DNA of 64,000 bases, from assembly GCA_013306675.1 (NCBI GenBank), contig JABLUY010000009.1, positions 62,001 through 126,000 on the forward strand. The letters are read 5' to 3'. Below are positions 38,447 through 49,343 of the stretch, in pieces; within the stretch, counting starts at the first letter, position 1; every line of letters starts with the position of its first letter. The position numbers were made by a program, and so were the translations under genes. Under the pieces are notes generated by a model. It was not told the origin of the DNA, did not search any database, and saw only the letters and a list, made by a program, of their open reading frames with translations. The stretch comes from Thraustochytrium sp. TN22 (lineage: Eukaryota > Sar > Bigyra > Thraustochytrida > Thraustochytriidae).

Positions 38447-39754
38447 CTTACCCGTAAGTGAGCTCTTCTCCTGGCCTGTACTGTGCTGTGTGTTATTGAT
38501 CGATCGAGCGTTGGCGCATGTCTGCAGTGCTCCTGCTCCTGCTCCGCAGCCGCCCCGGCCCGCCGGCCTGCTCGTCAGCGCAGGGCCACTCTTCTGTCGT
38601 CCGCTGGCCGGACCGGTCCGCCATGCGCACGAACCACACTGGTCCAGCATTCGCCGCCGCCCCGCTGGTGCTGCCTGGTATTGCGCAGATATTGCGCGGC
38701 ATTCGCCCACGGCCGGTCCACCGAAGGCAGCGCAGGCGTCCACGGCGGGCAGGCAGCCGCGGCAGCCTGGCCCGGCCTCGCCTCGCCTCGCCTCGCCTCG
38801 CCTCGCCTCGCCTCGCCTCGCCTCGCCTCGCCTCGCCTCGCGGCTCGCGGCTCGCGCGCGGCGGCAGGCCCTGCCCAGGCGCGCCGCGCGTGCTCCGGCA
38901 CGGGGCATCGACGCGCGGCAGATGCACGGCTTGCGGCGTGCCACCTGGCTGAGACGGAGGCGAGCCGGATGACAGTCAGTGAGACTCCGAGTCGGGCGGT
39001 CCCGCCCGCCCTGGCGGACCGGCGCACTTTGGGGGTGGGTCGGTGGGTAAGGAGCGCAAAAGGGCGGCGCGCCGGCGGCGCGTGCGTGCCTGCAGAGTTA
39101 GAGCGTGCGTGTACGGCCGATGACGCCGGGCGGCGCCGGGCTGCGGCTGCGCTGCGCTGCTCTGTGGCTGCTATTACGCGGCGGCGTCGCCCAAGGTGGC
39201 TCCGGGGCCCGCCCGAGCTGGCGAGGCTAACGCCGCGCCTAGAAGCCTCACTCTGTCACCGCCGCAGCGAGTCGAATATCCTCCCAGGTGCAGGCAACCG
39301 AAGCAACATGGTACCGGGGCGGCTTGTTCGAGGAACATGATTCACTATGGCATTGGCTCTAGGCCTAGGCCTGGAGAGGCCGGACGAGCCCGGGCTGCAT
39401 GGGTGGGGGGGGGGCTTCGGCAAGCGTGCCCGGCTGCGCGGCTGCCGTCTTCCGTCATCGAATGTCGCTGGCGGCGCCCTGGTGGACTGGACGGTGCAGG
39501 ATCCCTCGGACGGGAGCAATTGCACGCCCGGCTACGTCTTCTGGGCAGTGCGGCACTGTAGCGGTGACGGACAGTGGTAGATCCTCGCATCGGCGGATCT
39601 CAGGCCCGCATGCGAGCGTACGAGCAATTCGTTGGGCAGGCTGGCAGGTGGACTCGGACGCCCGGCCAGCCGGCTGCAGGCTGTCGGCAAACCTACAACT
39701 GACTTCCTTGGACGGTGCTCCGAGCGAGCCAGCTAGCCAACCACCCCAGGCACG
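38447..39754. other. intergenic between transporters 3 and 4
   Basis: No gene seen. Holds thirteen perfect CCTCG units (38776-38840), a G-run at 39402-39414, GGCCTAGGCC near 39362 and CAGCTAGCC 17 bp before the next ATG. Confidence 0.6.
38776..38840. repeat. CCTCG pentanucleotide array, 13 units
   Basis: Perfect 5-bp repeat over 65 bp. It makes the minus strand appear open in several frames, but nothing suggests translation. Confidence 0.95.
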
Positions 39755-42043
39755 ATGCTGGGCGACGAGAAGAATGCGACGAGCATGAAGATGGACGACC
39801 TCGAGAGCTCGCCGGCCTCGGGCAACGTGAGCTCCTCGGCCAGCATGAGCGTGGAGACCAAGCAGTCGTCGCGCAAGGGCCTCAATGCCAAGAGCGACGG
39901 CACGCTGTCCAAGTCCGTGATTCAGGACTACCGCCGGAACCAGTACCAGCTGGCCTTTATCACCTTCGCGGTCTTCACCTCGGCGGCTGCCTATGTGCTC
40001 ATGCTTTTCATCGCCATGCCGCTGTCGATCCACATCCTCATCAACACGGAGCGCAAGGGGTGCGACCCGCAGACGCAGAACGACTGCTTCGCCGCGACGG
40101 ATGAGTCCCAGACCTTTTTGACCATGGTGCTGACGCTGCTCCGCACTATGAGCTTCCTCATGGGGTCCCTCGTCGGCGTGCTGAGTGACCGCTTTGGCCG
40201 CCGCCCGCTGCTCATCCTGGCGCTCCTGGGTTACGGCTCCACCGGCATGGTCTTCCTCATCGGCTGGCAGGCCAAGGTGGTGGCGCTTTACGTGGTGGGC
40301 GGCATGATGCTTGGCTCGTCGTCGCCCATCACGGCGCACGGTATCGCCTATGTCTCGGACATGTCGCGCCCGGACCGCCTGGCGGCCAACATGGGCTTCC
40401 TGCAGGGCTTTGGCTACTTCGTGGGCCTCCTCACGGGTGCCGTGATGAGTCTGGCCATCAGTGAGGCGACCAATGGCGCGATCGACACGAGCGACCCGGA
40501 CCGTGACCGCATGGAGCCGTACAACAAGCTGTTCAACATCTCCTACAGCGTGGGCTTTGCATTCGCGGCGAGCGTGGCCCTGCTGGTGTTCTTCTTCCTG
40601 CCCGACTCGCTGCACAAGGACGACCGCCTGCAGAAGATGGACTGGAAGCGCGCCAACCCGTTTGGCTTCATCCCGCTCATCCTGCGCAACCGCTACCTGA
40701 GCTGCATTTGGATCTCGGCCATGTGCGGCTGGATCGGCGTGGGCGCAGGCGAGGCCGTCACGGGTGGCTGGTGGCTCCGCCGCTACACGCAGTCGGACGT
40801 CAACAACTTCATCATCTTCACAGTGCTGCTCTGGCTCACCTCGGCCGTGGGCGCCGCTGCCCTGACGCCCATCCTCGTCAAGCTGCTCGGCATGAAGAAG
40901 GCCATTCACGTTACGCTGGCCGCGACCATCGCCGTCGGCCTTGCCTTCGCCTTCGCCCAGACTGTCAACGTGTCCTACGCCGCCGTGGCCCTCTCTGCCG
41001 TCGCCTCGCCCGTGGTGCCCATGACCTACTCGGTCATCATGGGCCAGGTCGCTGCCAACGAGAAGGGCCGCCTGGCTGGCGCGCTGCGCAGCTCCGAGGC
41101 GCTGTCCAAGATCATCGGCATCACGCTCATGGGTAACATGTTCGCCCGCTACATCGCTCCAGACACCCCGGACATTAGCTGCGTGCCGCTCGACTACAGC
41201 TCCTCGAACCGCGCCAACACCTGCGAGTGCGGCGTCAACACCTGCCCGACATACGACGCCACCAACGCCTCGGGCCGTGTGCTCGACGCCGACTGGCCCT
41301 TCTTCTACGAGCCGTCCACCTGCTCGCTGGGCGACCTGTCCCCGATCTGGGAGGGCAAGCCCAGCTCGCACATCGCCTTCCAGAGCCCGCAGCCCAACCC
41401 GATCGTGCCCCAGGCCTTCATCGACAACGGTGACGTCACCCGCGATGGCTCCTGCAAGATGGGTGGTGGCAGCCAAGACGGCGGCGATACGCGTAACCTC
41501 GACCGCATGTGGTGCGTTAGCGAGTCTGCCACCAGCGCCGCCTGGAACACGGAGTACGGCTGCCCTGGCTTCGACTTCCGCCTGGTGCGCGAAGACATCC
41601 CGCTCTACGAGAACGCTGCCGCCTGCGAGGCCGACGTCAACGCGGCCGACTGCAACCAGACTCTCTTCACGCTCACAAGCTCCAACCCGGACATCTTCAA
41701 CTACGATGAGGAGGACTTCCCCGAAATGTACGAGATCTACAACAACGTCACCACCGGCCAATCCGCCGCCTGCAAGGACTCCGGCGTCGGCGCCATGAAC
41801 CTTTGCTGGGGCAACGTGATTGGCGATTTCCCGGGCCTCTTCCCCTTCCTCTACTTTACAGCGCTCGGCATTATCGCCTACATCTTCTTCGGTATCGCCG
41901 AGTACTTTTTTATCGACGACGACCGCGAGTACTGGCTCATGAAGGCGCCCCCCAGTGAGGCTTCGGGCAACGCTGCGGCTGCCACGGACTCGGACGACCC
42001 GACCAAGCCCTCGCCTGCTACTGTGCGCCCCAACAATGTCTAA
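39755..42043 (+). CDS. MFS transporter 4 (subfamily B)
   Basis: 762 residues, no intron. Subfamily B N-terminus (MLGDEKNATSMKMDDLESSP), then RKGLNAKSDGTLSKSV as in copy 3. After TM1: GCDPQTQNDCFAATDESQ. Motif A GSLVGVLSDRFGRRPLL; SPITAHGIAYVSDMSRPDR; LPDSLHKDDRLQKMDWKRAN. The Cys-rich loop runs about 470-690 with CECGVNTCPTYDATNAS, KMGGGSQDGGDTRNLDR and EYGCPGFDF; TM12 is about 692-720. It ends TVRPNNV. The shared LNAKSDG and LQKMDW features with copy 3 mark these two as the most recent pair. Substrate unknown. Confidence 0.95.
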   Translation: MLGDEKNATSMKMDDLESSPASGNVSSSASMSVETKQSSRKGLNAKSDGTLSKSVIQDYRRNQYQLAFITFAVFTSAAAYVLMLFIAMPLSIHILINTERKGCDPQTQNDCFAATDESQTFLTMVLTLLRTMSFLMGSLVGVLSDRFGRRPLLILALLGYGSTGMVFLIGWQAKVVALYVVGGMMLGSSSPITAHGIAYVSDMSRPDRLAANMGFLQGFGYFVGLLTGAVMSLAISEATNGAIDTSDPDRDRMEPYNKLFNISYSVGFAFAASVALLVFFFLPDSLHKDDRLQKMDWKRANPFGFIPLILRNRYLSCIWISAMCGWIGVGAGEAVTGGWWLRRYTQSDVNNFIIFTVLLWLTSAVGAAALTPILVKLLGMKKAIHVTLAATIAVGLAFAFAQTVNVSYAAVALSAVASPVVPMTYSVIMGQVAANEKGRLAGALRSSEALSKIIGITLMGNMFARYIAPDTPDISCVPLDYSSSNRANTCECGVNTCPTYDATNASGRVLDADWPFFYEPSTCSLGDLSPIWEGKPSSHIAFQSPQPNPIVPQAFIDNGDVTRDGSCKMGGGSQDGGDTRNLDRMWCVSESATSAAWNTEYGCPGFDFRLVREDIPLYENAAACEADVNAADCNQTLFTLTSSNPDIFNYDEEDFPEMYEIYNNVTTGQSAACKDSGVGAMNLCWGNVIGDFPGLFPFLYFTALGIIAYIFFGIAEYFFIDDDREYWLMKAPPSEASGNAAAATDSDDPTKPSPATVRPNNV

Positions 42044-42911
42044 TTCCTCTCAGGCCTGCCAAGGCTTGCCCAGCACGTGCGAGCGTGGACAGCGAGCGTA
42101 CAAGCAGGCAAGCAAGCAAGCAAGCAAGCAAGCAAAACATGCTATCATAGCCACCAGCCTTCTCGAGCAGTAAATCATTATTCACACCTTTCCCCCCCAC
42201 CGCAAACTCTTCGATGTAGTTGCGCTTAGGAACGACGCGCGCGCGCATCAGCACCCGGCTTTTGCGAACCACGTGCGCAGCCCGGACACGAATTGTAAGA
42301 CGTACTTGCTGGCTTCTGGGACGTTCGATCTCAGGCTCCCTGAGAGCAGTCAGTTGTGACGTTTGTGACCTGCCAGGACTTCAAGTTTAGCTCCTGGGGA
42401 CAGCGAGTCACTGCAGGCATTGCACTGGTACCCAGGTTGGACCCGGGCCTCGACCCCATGGACCGTCAAACTTGACCTGGGACATGGGACTCGGCCCGGG
42501 CGCTCGTAGAACTACCATTTTCACACCGACTGCCAGTGCCACACCAAACCACATGCTCCTACCGACTTGACGGTCCTACTACCTCAAATTACAGCCAGGC
42601 AGCACCTTACTCCTTGTGCTGAAGGCCCGGGTGCACGGATAGATCAGAACCAGGATCTTCTAGCCGGCTCAAGCCGCTACACAAAGCCTGAGGCGTTTGT
42701 GGTGTGAAGGCCTGCAGACGGTTGTCGCGTCGTCCTGCACCGCTAGCATGTTGCACGACCACTTGATGCGCTCGGGCGGCCGTCCTCCTGCCTCGCACAC
42801 AAAATCGGCAGCCTTGTTCAAGTTCAAGCTGCCGCCGGCGAGACACAGGTTCTGAGTGCCAGTCGCAGTCCTGCTGCCTGACCATATCTCTAGGACTGGC
42901 CTTGCATATGA

Positions 42912-42913
<2 letters not shown>

Positions 42914-42970
<57 letters not shown>
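42914..42970. repeat. CTGG tetranucleotide array
   Basis: About 14 perfect units of GCTG/CTGG. Confidence 0.95.
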
Positions 42971-43041
42971 AATGGGGGCACCAGGGCCCCGGGAGGCACT
43001 CACTGTCAGGTAGTCAGTTGTAAGGAGACGCGTCCGATTGC

Positions 43042-43156
43042 CGCACGTTGATGTTGCTGCTCGCCGCGGATCTTGCAGCAAAAGCCCCTGGCGCAAATCC
43101 CACCACTCCGAGTCCTCCTTCGAGTTGCAGACAAGTCCGCCACCATTTGGGGATCG
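43042..43156. repeat. imperfect direct repeat, unit 1
   Basis: Shares with 43209-43329 the words GCTCGCCGC, GATCTTGCA, AAGCCCCTGGCGCAAA and GTCCGCCACCATTTGGGGAT in the same order, with a diverged middle. A tandem duplication of unknown origin. Confidence 0.85.
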
Positions 43157-43208
43157 TTGGCCCTGTCACACGGTCAGCTGCGCGTTCGCTAGAGGGACGC
43201 GGTCGATG

Positions 43209-43329
43209 CCACGTAGACGCTGCTGCAGTGCTCGCCGCAGGATCTTGCAACGGAAGCCCCTGGCGCAAAGCCCAGCACCTCCTGGCAGGCGTCACGACCC
43301 TGGAGCAGTCCGCCACCATTTGGGGATCG
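43209..43329. repeat. imperfect direct repeat, unit 2
   Basis: Second copy of the unit at 43042-43156. Start-to-start distance is 167 bp. Confidence 0.85.
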
Positions 43330-44181
43330 GCGCGCTGCCCGCGACCAGACCTGGTGCCTTGGGCACAGTGGCTGGCCTGGGCCCAGCAGCTGTCAGGGGT
43401 CGTCCCGGCAGGCCCCGACAGGGCAGCTTTATGGGACGTGCCGGGCCAGCACGCGCACGGCACGGGGGACCGGACGGTCCAGAGGCGGCGCGCGCCAGCG
43501 CAAATGGCAGAGCCGCCGTCCCTGCGGCGGCGCGGCGGCGGCGCTGCGATCCCAAAGTCGCGCGCGCGTCAGCAGCGGGACCAGCCTGAGGACGGGAGCT
43601 GCTGGCTGCTGGCCCATGCCATGTAGTAGTAGTGGTACGTCACGGTGCAGCTGCCGGAGAGCGGGGCGAGGGGCGCCTCCCGCCGCCTTCGGAGTCCGGC
43701 CGCCTCCGGCCGCCTCCCTCGCGCTCGCGCGTTCGCTCCTGCTTTGGCACATCATGGCAACGGGGACGAAGTTCGACCTGAGAACCGTCAATGCGCAGAG
43801 GCACCCGGTCCTGCCTAACAGCGTGGGGCCGGAGGGGTGGGGGTTTCTTCAACCTGTTCGGATCGGAGACCGTCGCCAGTCCGAGGCCCCGGTCCTGCGA
43901 CGTACCTGATCCAGCATGCTCCGTGGCGCGGTGTCAGCGTGACCCTGGCTGGCACGGCGGTACGAGCTTTGGAGCGGCGACCAGACCTTGCCCAGCTCCC
44001 TCCTTGGCACTGCACTCCAACGAACTCCTAGGGAGAGAAAGCTGGACTGTTTTCAAGTTCACGGTTGTCCGTAAGGTTGTCCGTGCGGTCCTTGGTACCC
44101 GGCACGGCATGCAACAGGGCTCGGTAAACCTGCAACTCGTCTGCGCGCGCACAAGGGTCGCAGGTGCAGGGTACAGGCAAG

Positions 44182-46464
44182 ATGCTGGGCGACGAGAAAC
44201 ATGCGACGAGCATGAAGATGGAAGACCTGGAGGACTCGCCGGCGTCGTCGAGCATGGACAACGTGCGCAGCGCCAGCAGCACCGGTGCCGGGAGCGGCGA
44301 TGGTGGCGAGGGCGACAAGTCGACCAAGAAGGCGAAGCTCAACCTGAAGAGCGATGGCACGCTGTCCAAGTCGGTCGTGCAGGACTACAGGAAGAACCAG
44401 TTCCAGCTGGCCTTTGTGACCTTTGCTGTCTTCACCTCCGCCGCCGCCTATGTGCTCATGCTCTTTATCGCCATGCCGCTGTCGATCCACATCCTCATCA
44501 ACACGGAGCGCAAGGGGTGCGACCCCCAAGTCGAAAAGGACTGCTTCGCGGCGACGGATGAGTCCCAGACCTTCCTGACCATGGTGCTGACGCTGCTGCG
44601 AACCATGAGCTTCCTCATGGGCTCCCTGGTGGGCGTGCTGAGCGACCGCTTCGGCCGCCGCCCGCTGCTCATCCTGGCGCTCCTGGGCTACGGTTCCACG
44701 GGCATGGTCTTCCTCATCGGCTGGCAGGCCAAGGTGGTGGCGCTCTACGTGGTAGGTGGCATGCTGCTCGGCTCGTCGTCGCCCATTACGGCGCACGGCA
44801 TCGCCTACGTCTCGGACATGTCGCGGCCGGACCGCCTCGCCAGCAACATGGGCATCCTGCAGGGCTTTGGGTACTTTGTGGGCCTCCTCATGGGTGCTGT
44901 CATGAGCCTGGCCATCAGCGAGAGCACGAGCGACGTGATCGACGAGAATGACCCAAACGCGAACAAGCTTGAGCCATACAACAAGCTGTTCAACATCTCG
45001 TACAGCGTGGGCTTTGCGTTCGCGGCGAGCGTCGCGTTGCTGGTCTTCTTCTTTCTGCCCGAGTCGCTGCACAAGGACGAGCGGCTCAAGAAGATGGACT
45101 GGAAGCGCGCCAACCCGTTCGGTTTCATTTCGCTCATCACGCGCAACCGGTATCTGAGCGCTCTCTGGGGCAGCGCCATGTGCGGCTGGATCTCGGTGGG
45201 TGGCGGTGAGGCCATCACGGGCGGCTGGTGGCTGCGCCGGTACATGCAGACGAACGTGAACGTCTTCATCGTCTTCATCGTCATGCTCTGGCTATCCTCG
45301 GCCGTGGGCGCTGCCTTCTTCACGCCCATCCTCGTCAAGCTCATGGGCATGAAGAAGGCCATCCATCTGACGTACGTGGCCACCATCTGTGTGGGCCTTG
45401 CCTTCGCCTTCGCGCCGACCGTGAATGGGTCTTACGCCGCGGTCGGCTTGTCAGCGCTGGCATCGCCCGTAGTGCCCTTGCAGTACTCCATCATCATGGG
45501 CCAGGTCTGGGCGACGGAGAAGGGCGCCCTGGCCGGCGCGCTGCGCAGCTCCGAAGCGCTCTCCAAGATTATCGGCATCACGCTCATGGGCAACACCTTT
45601 GCGCTCTACATTGCGCCCCGGACCCCGGACATCAGCTGTGTGCCCCTCGACTACGGCGTCACGTCCAAGGCCAACACGTGCGAGTGCGGCGTCGAGACGT
45701 GCCCGACGTACGACGCCACCAACGCGTCGGGACGTGTTCTGAGCGCGGACTGGCCCTTCTACTACCAGCCCTCCAAGTGCTCACTGGGCGACCTCTCGTC
45801 GATCTGGTTCGGCAAGCCCAGCCTCTTCATTCAGGCCGAGAGCCCTCAGCCCAACCCGATCGTGCCGCAGGCCTTCATCGACGACGGCCTCGTCACACGC
45901 GATGACACCTGCCTGCACGGCGGCGGCAGCAAGCAGGGCGGCGACACCTTCAATCTGGACCGCGCCTGGTGCGTCACCGAGGGCGTCAGCGCTGTATGGA
46001 ACGCCGAGTACGGCTGCCCGGGCTTCGACTTCCTCATGGTGCAGGATGACATCCCGCTCTACGAGAACGCTGCTGCCTGCGAGGCGGACGTTAATGCGGC
46101 CGAGTGCAACCAGACCCTCTTCACGCTGACCAGCTCCAACCCAGACATCTTCAACTATGACGAGACCGAGTTCCCGGATATGTACGAGATCTACGTAAAC
46201 GTCACCGAGGGCCAGGCGGCTGCGTGCAAGGACTCGGGCACCGGCGCCATGAACCTCTGCTGGAATGGCGTCATCGGCGACTTCCCCGGCCTCTTCCCCT
46301 TTGTCTCCACCGCCATGCTCGGCATCATTGGCTATCTCTTCTTTATCACCGCCGAGACCCTCTTCATCAACGACGACCGCGAGTACTGGCTCATGAAGAA
46401 GGCACCGGAGCCTGCCAACGAGGAGCCGGCCAGCACGTCGCCCGCGTCCGTGCTGCCCAAATAA
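44182..46464 (+). CDS. MFS transporter 5 (subfamily B)
   Basis: 760 residues, no intron. An ATG 18 bp upstream is in frame, but the conserved MLGDEKHATSMKMEDLE start in GGCAAGATG context is preferred. The N-terminal tail is Ser/Gly/Asp-rich and ends LKSDGTLSKSVVQDY. After TM1: GCDPQVEKDCFAATDESQ. Motif A GSLVGVLSDRFGRRPLL; LPESLHKDERLKKMDWKRAN. The Cys-rich loop runs about 479-700 with CECGVETCPTYDATNAS and EYGCPGFDF; TM12 is about 700-727. It ends STSPASVLPK, so the final RPNN(A/V) of its relatives is replaced. It is closest to copy 6 in the central loop. A decayed relative lies just downstream. Confidence 0.95.
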   Translation: MLGDEKHATSMKMEDLEDSPASSSMDNVRSASSTGAGSGDGGEGDKSTKKAKLNLKSDGTLSKSVVQDYRKNQFQLAFVTFAVFTSAAAYVLMLFIAMPLSIHILINTERKGCDPQVEKDCFAATDESQTFLTMVLTLLRTMSFLMGSLVGVLSDRFGRRPLLILALLGYGSTGMVFLIGWQAKVVALYVVGGMLLGSSSPITAHGIAYVSDMSRPDRLASNMGILQGFGYFVGLLMGAVMSLAISESTSDVIDENDPNANKLEPYNKLFNISYSVGFAFAASVALLVFFFLPESLHKDERLKKMDWKRANPFGFISLITRNRYLSALWGSAMCGWISVGGGEAITGGWWLRRYMQTNVNVFIVFIVMLWLSSAVGAAFFTPILVKLMGMKKAIHLTYVATICVGLAFAFAPTVNGSYAAVGLSALASPVVPLQYSIIMGQVWATEKGALAGALRSSEALSKIIGITLMGNTFALYIAPRTPDISCVPLDYGVTSKANTCECGVETCPTYDATNASGRVLSADWPFYYQPSKCSLGDLSSIWFGKPSLFIQAESPQPNPIVPQAFIDDGLVTRDDTCLHGGGSKQGGDTFNLDRAWCVTEGVSAVWNAEYGCPGFDFLMVQDDIPLYENAAACEADVNAAECNQTLFTLTSSNPDIFNYDETEFPDMYEIYVNVTEGQAAACKDSGTGAMNLCWNGVIGDFPGLFPFVSTAMLGIIGYLFFITAETLFINDDREYWLMKKAPEPANEEPASTSPASVLPK

Positions 46465-46475
46465 GTAAAGTAAGG

Positions 46476-46845
46476 CGATAAGATCAGCAACATCTTGCGT
46501 TTTGAGTTCACGTTGCTGTCCGCAGGCACGCGCTCACACGCTCACGTGCGTGGCGATCACAAACGAAGGGGGAGACAGGCAGAGAGACAGGCAGAGAGAG
46601 AGAAAAAGAGCAGAGAGAGAGAGAGAGAAAAAGAGGGAGCGAAAGCAGCGAGAGCGCGCGAGCGACGATAAGATCAGCAACATCTTGCGTTTTGAGTTCA
46701 CGTTGCTGTCCGCAGGCACGCACGTGCGTGGTGATCACAAACGAAGAGGGAGAGAGGCAGAGAGACAGGCAGAGAGAGAGAAAAAGAGCAGAGAGAGAGA
46801 GAGAGAGAAAAAGAGGGAGCGAAAGCAGCGAGAGCGCGCGAGCGA
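46476..46845. repeat. tandem duplication of about 190 bp with purine-rich half
   Basis: Unit 1 46476-46665, unit 2 46666-46845, about 95% alike. Each begins CGATAAGATCAGCAACATCT, passes through an ACGTGCGTGG/TGATCACAAACGAAG segment and ends in long GAGA/AAAAGAG purine repeats. It starts 12 bp after the stop of transporter 5 and would include its 3' UTR. Confidence 0.95.
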
Positions 46846-46954
46846 GAGCGCGTTGCGCGTGCACGAGGGAGCAAATAGTCTTTGTACAGCTCCACGCAGT
46901 AGAATGCGAACAACTTCATCAACCCCACAGTCGCGCACGTCGGATCCGATGAGG

Positions 46955-47390
46955 AGAGCCTGAGCTGCGTGCCGTTCGAGTGCAGCATCACGAGCGCCGG
47001 CTCGGCGTTCGTCTAGAAGCCATCCGCTCGGCGAGCTCATGCCCTTCGGGTACGACAAGCCGAGCGCGTACGTGGTTGTCGAGAGCCCGCAGCCGCCCAG
47101 ATCGCCCTGCAGCCCTTCAGCGATGGATGCCTCGTCACCCGCGACGGCATCTGCATATGAGCGAGGCCAGCAGGAAATGCGGCGGTCCGCGCAACCAGCG
47201 GGCAGTGGTGCATCAGGGAGATCGCCACCGACACCATCCGGAACACAGAATAAGCTATCACTGCCCCGGCTTCGATTTACCCCTCGTGCGCGACGACATC
47301 CCGCTTTACCGAGGACGTCGTAACCGGCTGCGAGGCGACCATTTCGCGCTGCATCTTGCAGCCAGACTCTCTTTGCCGGGACGAGCTCCT
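46955..47390 (+). pseudogene. decayed fragment of a ninth transporter (Cys-rich loop only)
   Basis: In shifting plus-strand frames this stretch resembles the loop between TM11 and TM12 of subfamily B, in the right order: SLSCVPFECS (compare DISCVPLDYS), DKPSAYVVVESPQP (compare GKPSAHTPFESPQP), DGCLVTRDGIC, HCPGFDLPLVRDDIPLY (compare GCPGFDFRLVRDDIPLY), and EDVVTGCEA (compare ENVAACEA). It contains stops and several frame changes, and no TM-coding part is recognisable on either side. It is therefore a relic of an extra copy or a partial duplication between copies 5 and 6. Best matches are to copies 5 and 6. It is a host gene remnant. Confidence 0.8.
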
Positions 47391-49343
47391 TTCAAGCTCC
47401 GCATGGCCTTCGTCGCGACCATCGATGCGCTTGCAATCCGGACGCTAGCTAGTAGCCCGCCCCAAGCGCTTGGACGTGAGTCCCTTTGCGCCCCAAACGT
47501 CCCGACCTCGCCGCTGCCGCCGGCGCCGGCGCCACTGCCCCGCCGTGGCCCGCGCCACGCCACCGGCCGCGGCCAGCGACGTGTTCAACAACTTGAAGTT
47601 CTGCCTGTGCGACTACCAGCCAGGCGCCGCGCGCTGTCCCCTCGGGCAAGCCGAAGCCGAGTGACAGGCCTAGGAGGCCCTCCAGCTCCCAGGGGACGAT
47701 GACGGCGCGTCCCGGGACCTGGCGGCGGCGTCCCCTCGCGGCGGCGGCGGCGGCGCGGCGCGAGGCGGCGGGCGCGCGGCGCGGCTCCGGAGCCTAGCCT
47801 GAGGCCCGCCCGGGCGCGGGTTCGCGGCGGGCCGCGGCCCTCGTCGAGAGGCTCTTGTCAGACCCGCCCCCGGGGCGGCCGGGCGCGGCGGAACGGCCCG
47901 GTCCGCCGCCCTGGCGGACTGGCCGGAATGGGTCTCGGGCCCGCCGCCGGCGCGCACTGCCTGCCGGGCCATCATGGGAGGATCTCGCTCGCACAGGTGA
48001 ACGCCCCGCCCCGTTGGCGTGACGCTCTGGCGCTCGCCGGGTCGCACGCCGTGCACGTTGGCGCGGACGCTCGGCGCCGAGCCCGGGGAGCCCCGCGCGC
48101 CGCCGCTGTCGGACGGGCGCGGAAGCGCGCTGGCAGGGCGGCGCTGCGCGGCGCGCCGGGCTGGCGGCGCGAGGCTGGGCACCAGATGCGCGCGCCTGCT
48201 TGCGGGTGGCCCGCGTGGGTGGCCGCGGTGGTCCCGGTGTCTGTGATCATGATGAGACAGGCTGTGCCGCTGGCCGCGCATTATTCCAAAGCCCGCAGTG
48301 TGGGTGTGCGCCGGCGTGCACCAGCAGCGCCGGGGTCGTACGTACTACGCACTGCAGTGCGCAGAGCGACCTGCCGCGGCGGCATGAATGTGCGGATGGA
48401 TGCAACTTCGTCATCCTCTGGCGCATTGGCGGTCCGTGCGGCCGTCCGTGCGGCCGCTGGCGAGGGGGGCGAAGTCGGGACGCAGCGCGCGTGCGGCGGT
48501 GCTGCTGCTGAGCCGGCCGCAGCCGCATCCAGGCCGGGCAGAGACCTCACTGCACGAGGAAAGGCTGTGGTTGCAACTGGCAGTAGCCTCCGCAGTCGCC
48601 ATGCGATGGCGCTGCGTCAGATGACCGGAGACGGATGCGAATCAGATCGTCGTGCCGCTGCGCTTGCACGGCAGTAGCTTGCTCCGTGACCGTTCCGCCG
48701 CTCCGTTGCAGTGCGCCGGCAGCGGCTCCGCTCTGGCCACGACTGGCCGTGGCTGGCCGGCCTCGGCACGCTGCGAGGCGAGTGATTGCCCGGCGGCGGC
48801 TGGCTTCTGGGCCGCCTGCAGTTGCTACCTAGCGAGCGAGCGAGCTGCGAGCGAGGCTCGTGGCCCAACGCAACCGCTGCCGCGTCCCAAACTGCGCCTG
48901 CAGTCTGCAGAGCCTGCTGCAGTGCAGTGCAGTGCAGTGCAGTGCAGTGCGCGAGCGCAAAGGCCGTACCGCTCTTGGAGCGTGGTGGACCGGCCGGCGC
49001 AGGATCTGCTCGGCGAGCGACTCTCGAAAGGTGTCGCCGGTGCAGTTGCGCGCGTGGCCGTCTTCAAGAGCGAGCTATAGCTTATAGCTTATAGAAGTCT
49101 TGCGCACGGGTCCAGGGAAAGCGAGCCGGGCGCATGACCGCCCTTGGCAACCTGTCGGACGGGACGAGCTAGCTCCGAGTCCCTGCTCCCACCCACTGCA
49201 GGCGGCCGGCACACTGCATGCCCAGTGCGCGAGCGGACGAGGAGACGACACGAGTGGCAGGCAGCAGCAGAACTGAAACCGGAGAAGCCTGAGACCGGGG
49301 CCGAACGAACAAGAAGGGAGCGAGTGAACGACCGACCGGCAAG
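47391..49343. other. intergenic between the gene relic and transporter 6
   Basis: No gene I can support. GCTAGCTAGTAGC lies at 47446-47458. GTGAGT at 47468 looks like a splice donor, and a frame over about 47535-47664 (ending KFCLCDYQPGAARCPLG) has protein-like composition, but no start or family can be given. A GTGCA pentanucleotide array is at 48919-48951. CTTATAGCTTATAG near 49079 is a short direct repeat. Confidence 0.4.

Larger units (their letters stand above)
42044..44181. other. intergenic between transporters 4 and 5
   Basis: No gene seen. Contains a CAAG array (42101-42136), a CTGG array (42914-42970), TTCAAGTTCAAG at 42817-42828, and two imperfect direct repeats of about 120 bp (43042-43156 and 43209-43329). 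A frame from ATG 43754 begins MATGTKFDLRTVNAQ but ends after about 51 codons without a recognisable domain. Confidence 0.5.

Noticed and set aside
38776-38840. Telomere- or satellite-like array
   Set aside because: CCTCG pentamer of only 13 units, flanked by ordinary intergenic DNA.
35966-38944. Minus-strand frame of about 990 codons covering transporter 3, and similar long antisense frames over transporters 4, 7 and 8
   Set aside because: They mirror the sense genes. Strong G/C third-position bias and avoidance of TTA, CTA and TCA codons leave the opposite strand without stops; the translations are His/Arg/Ala-rich without pattern.
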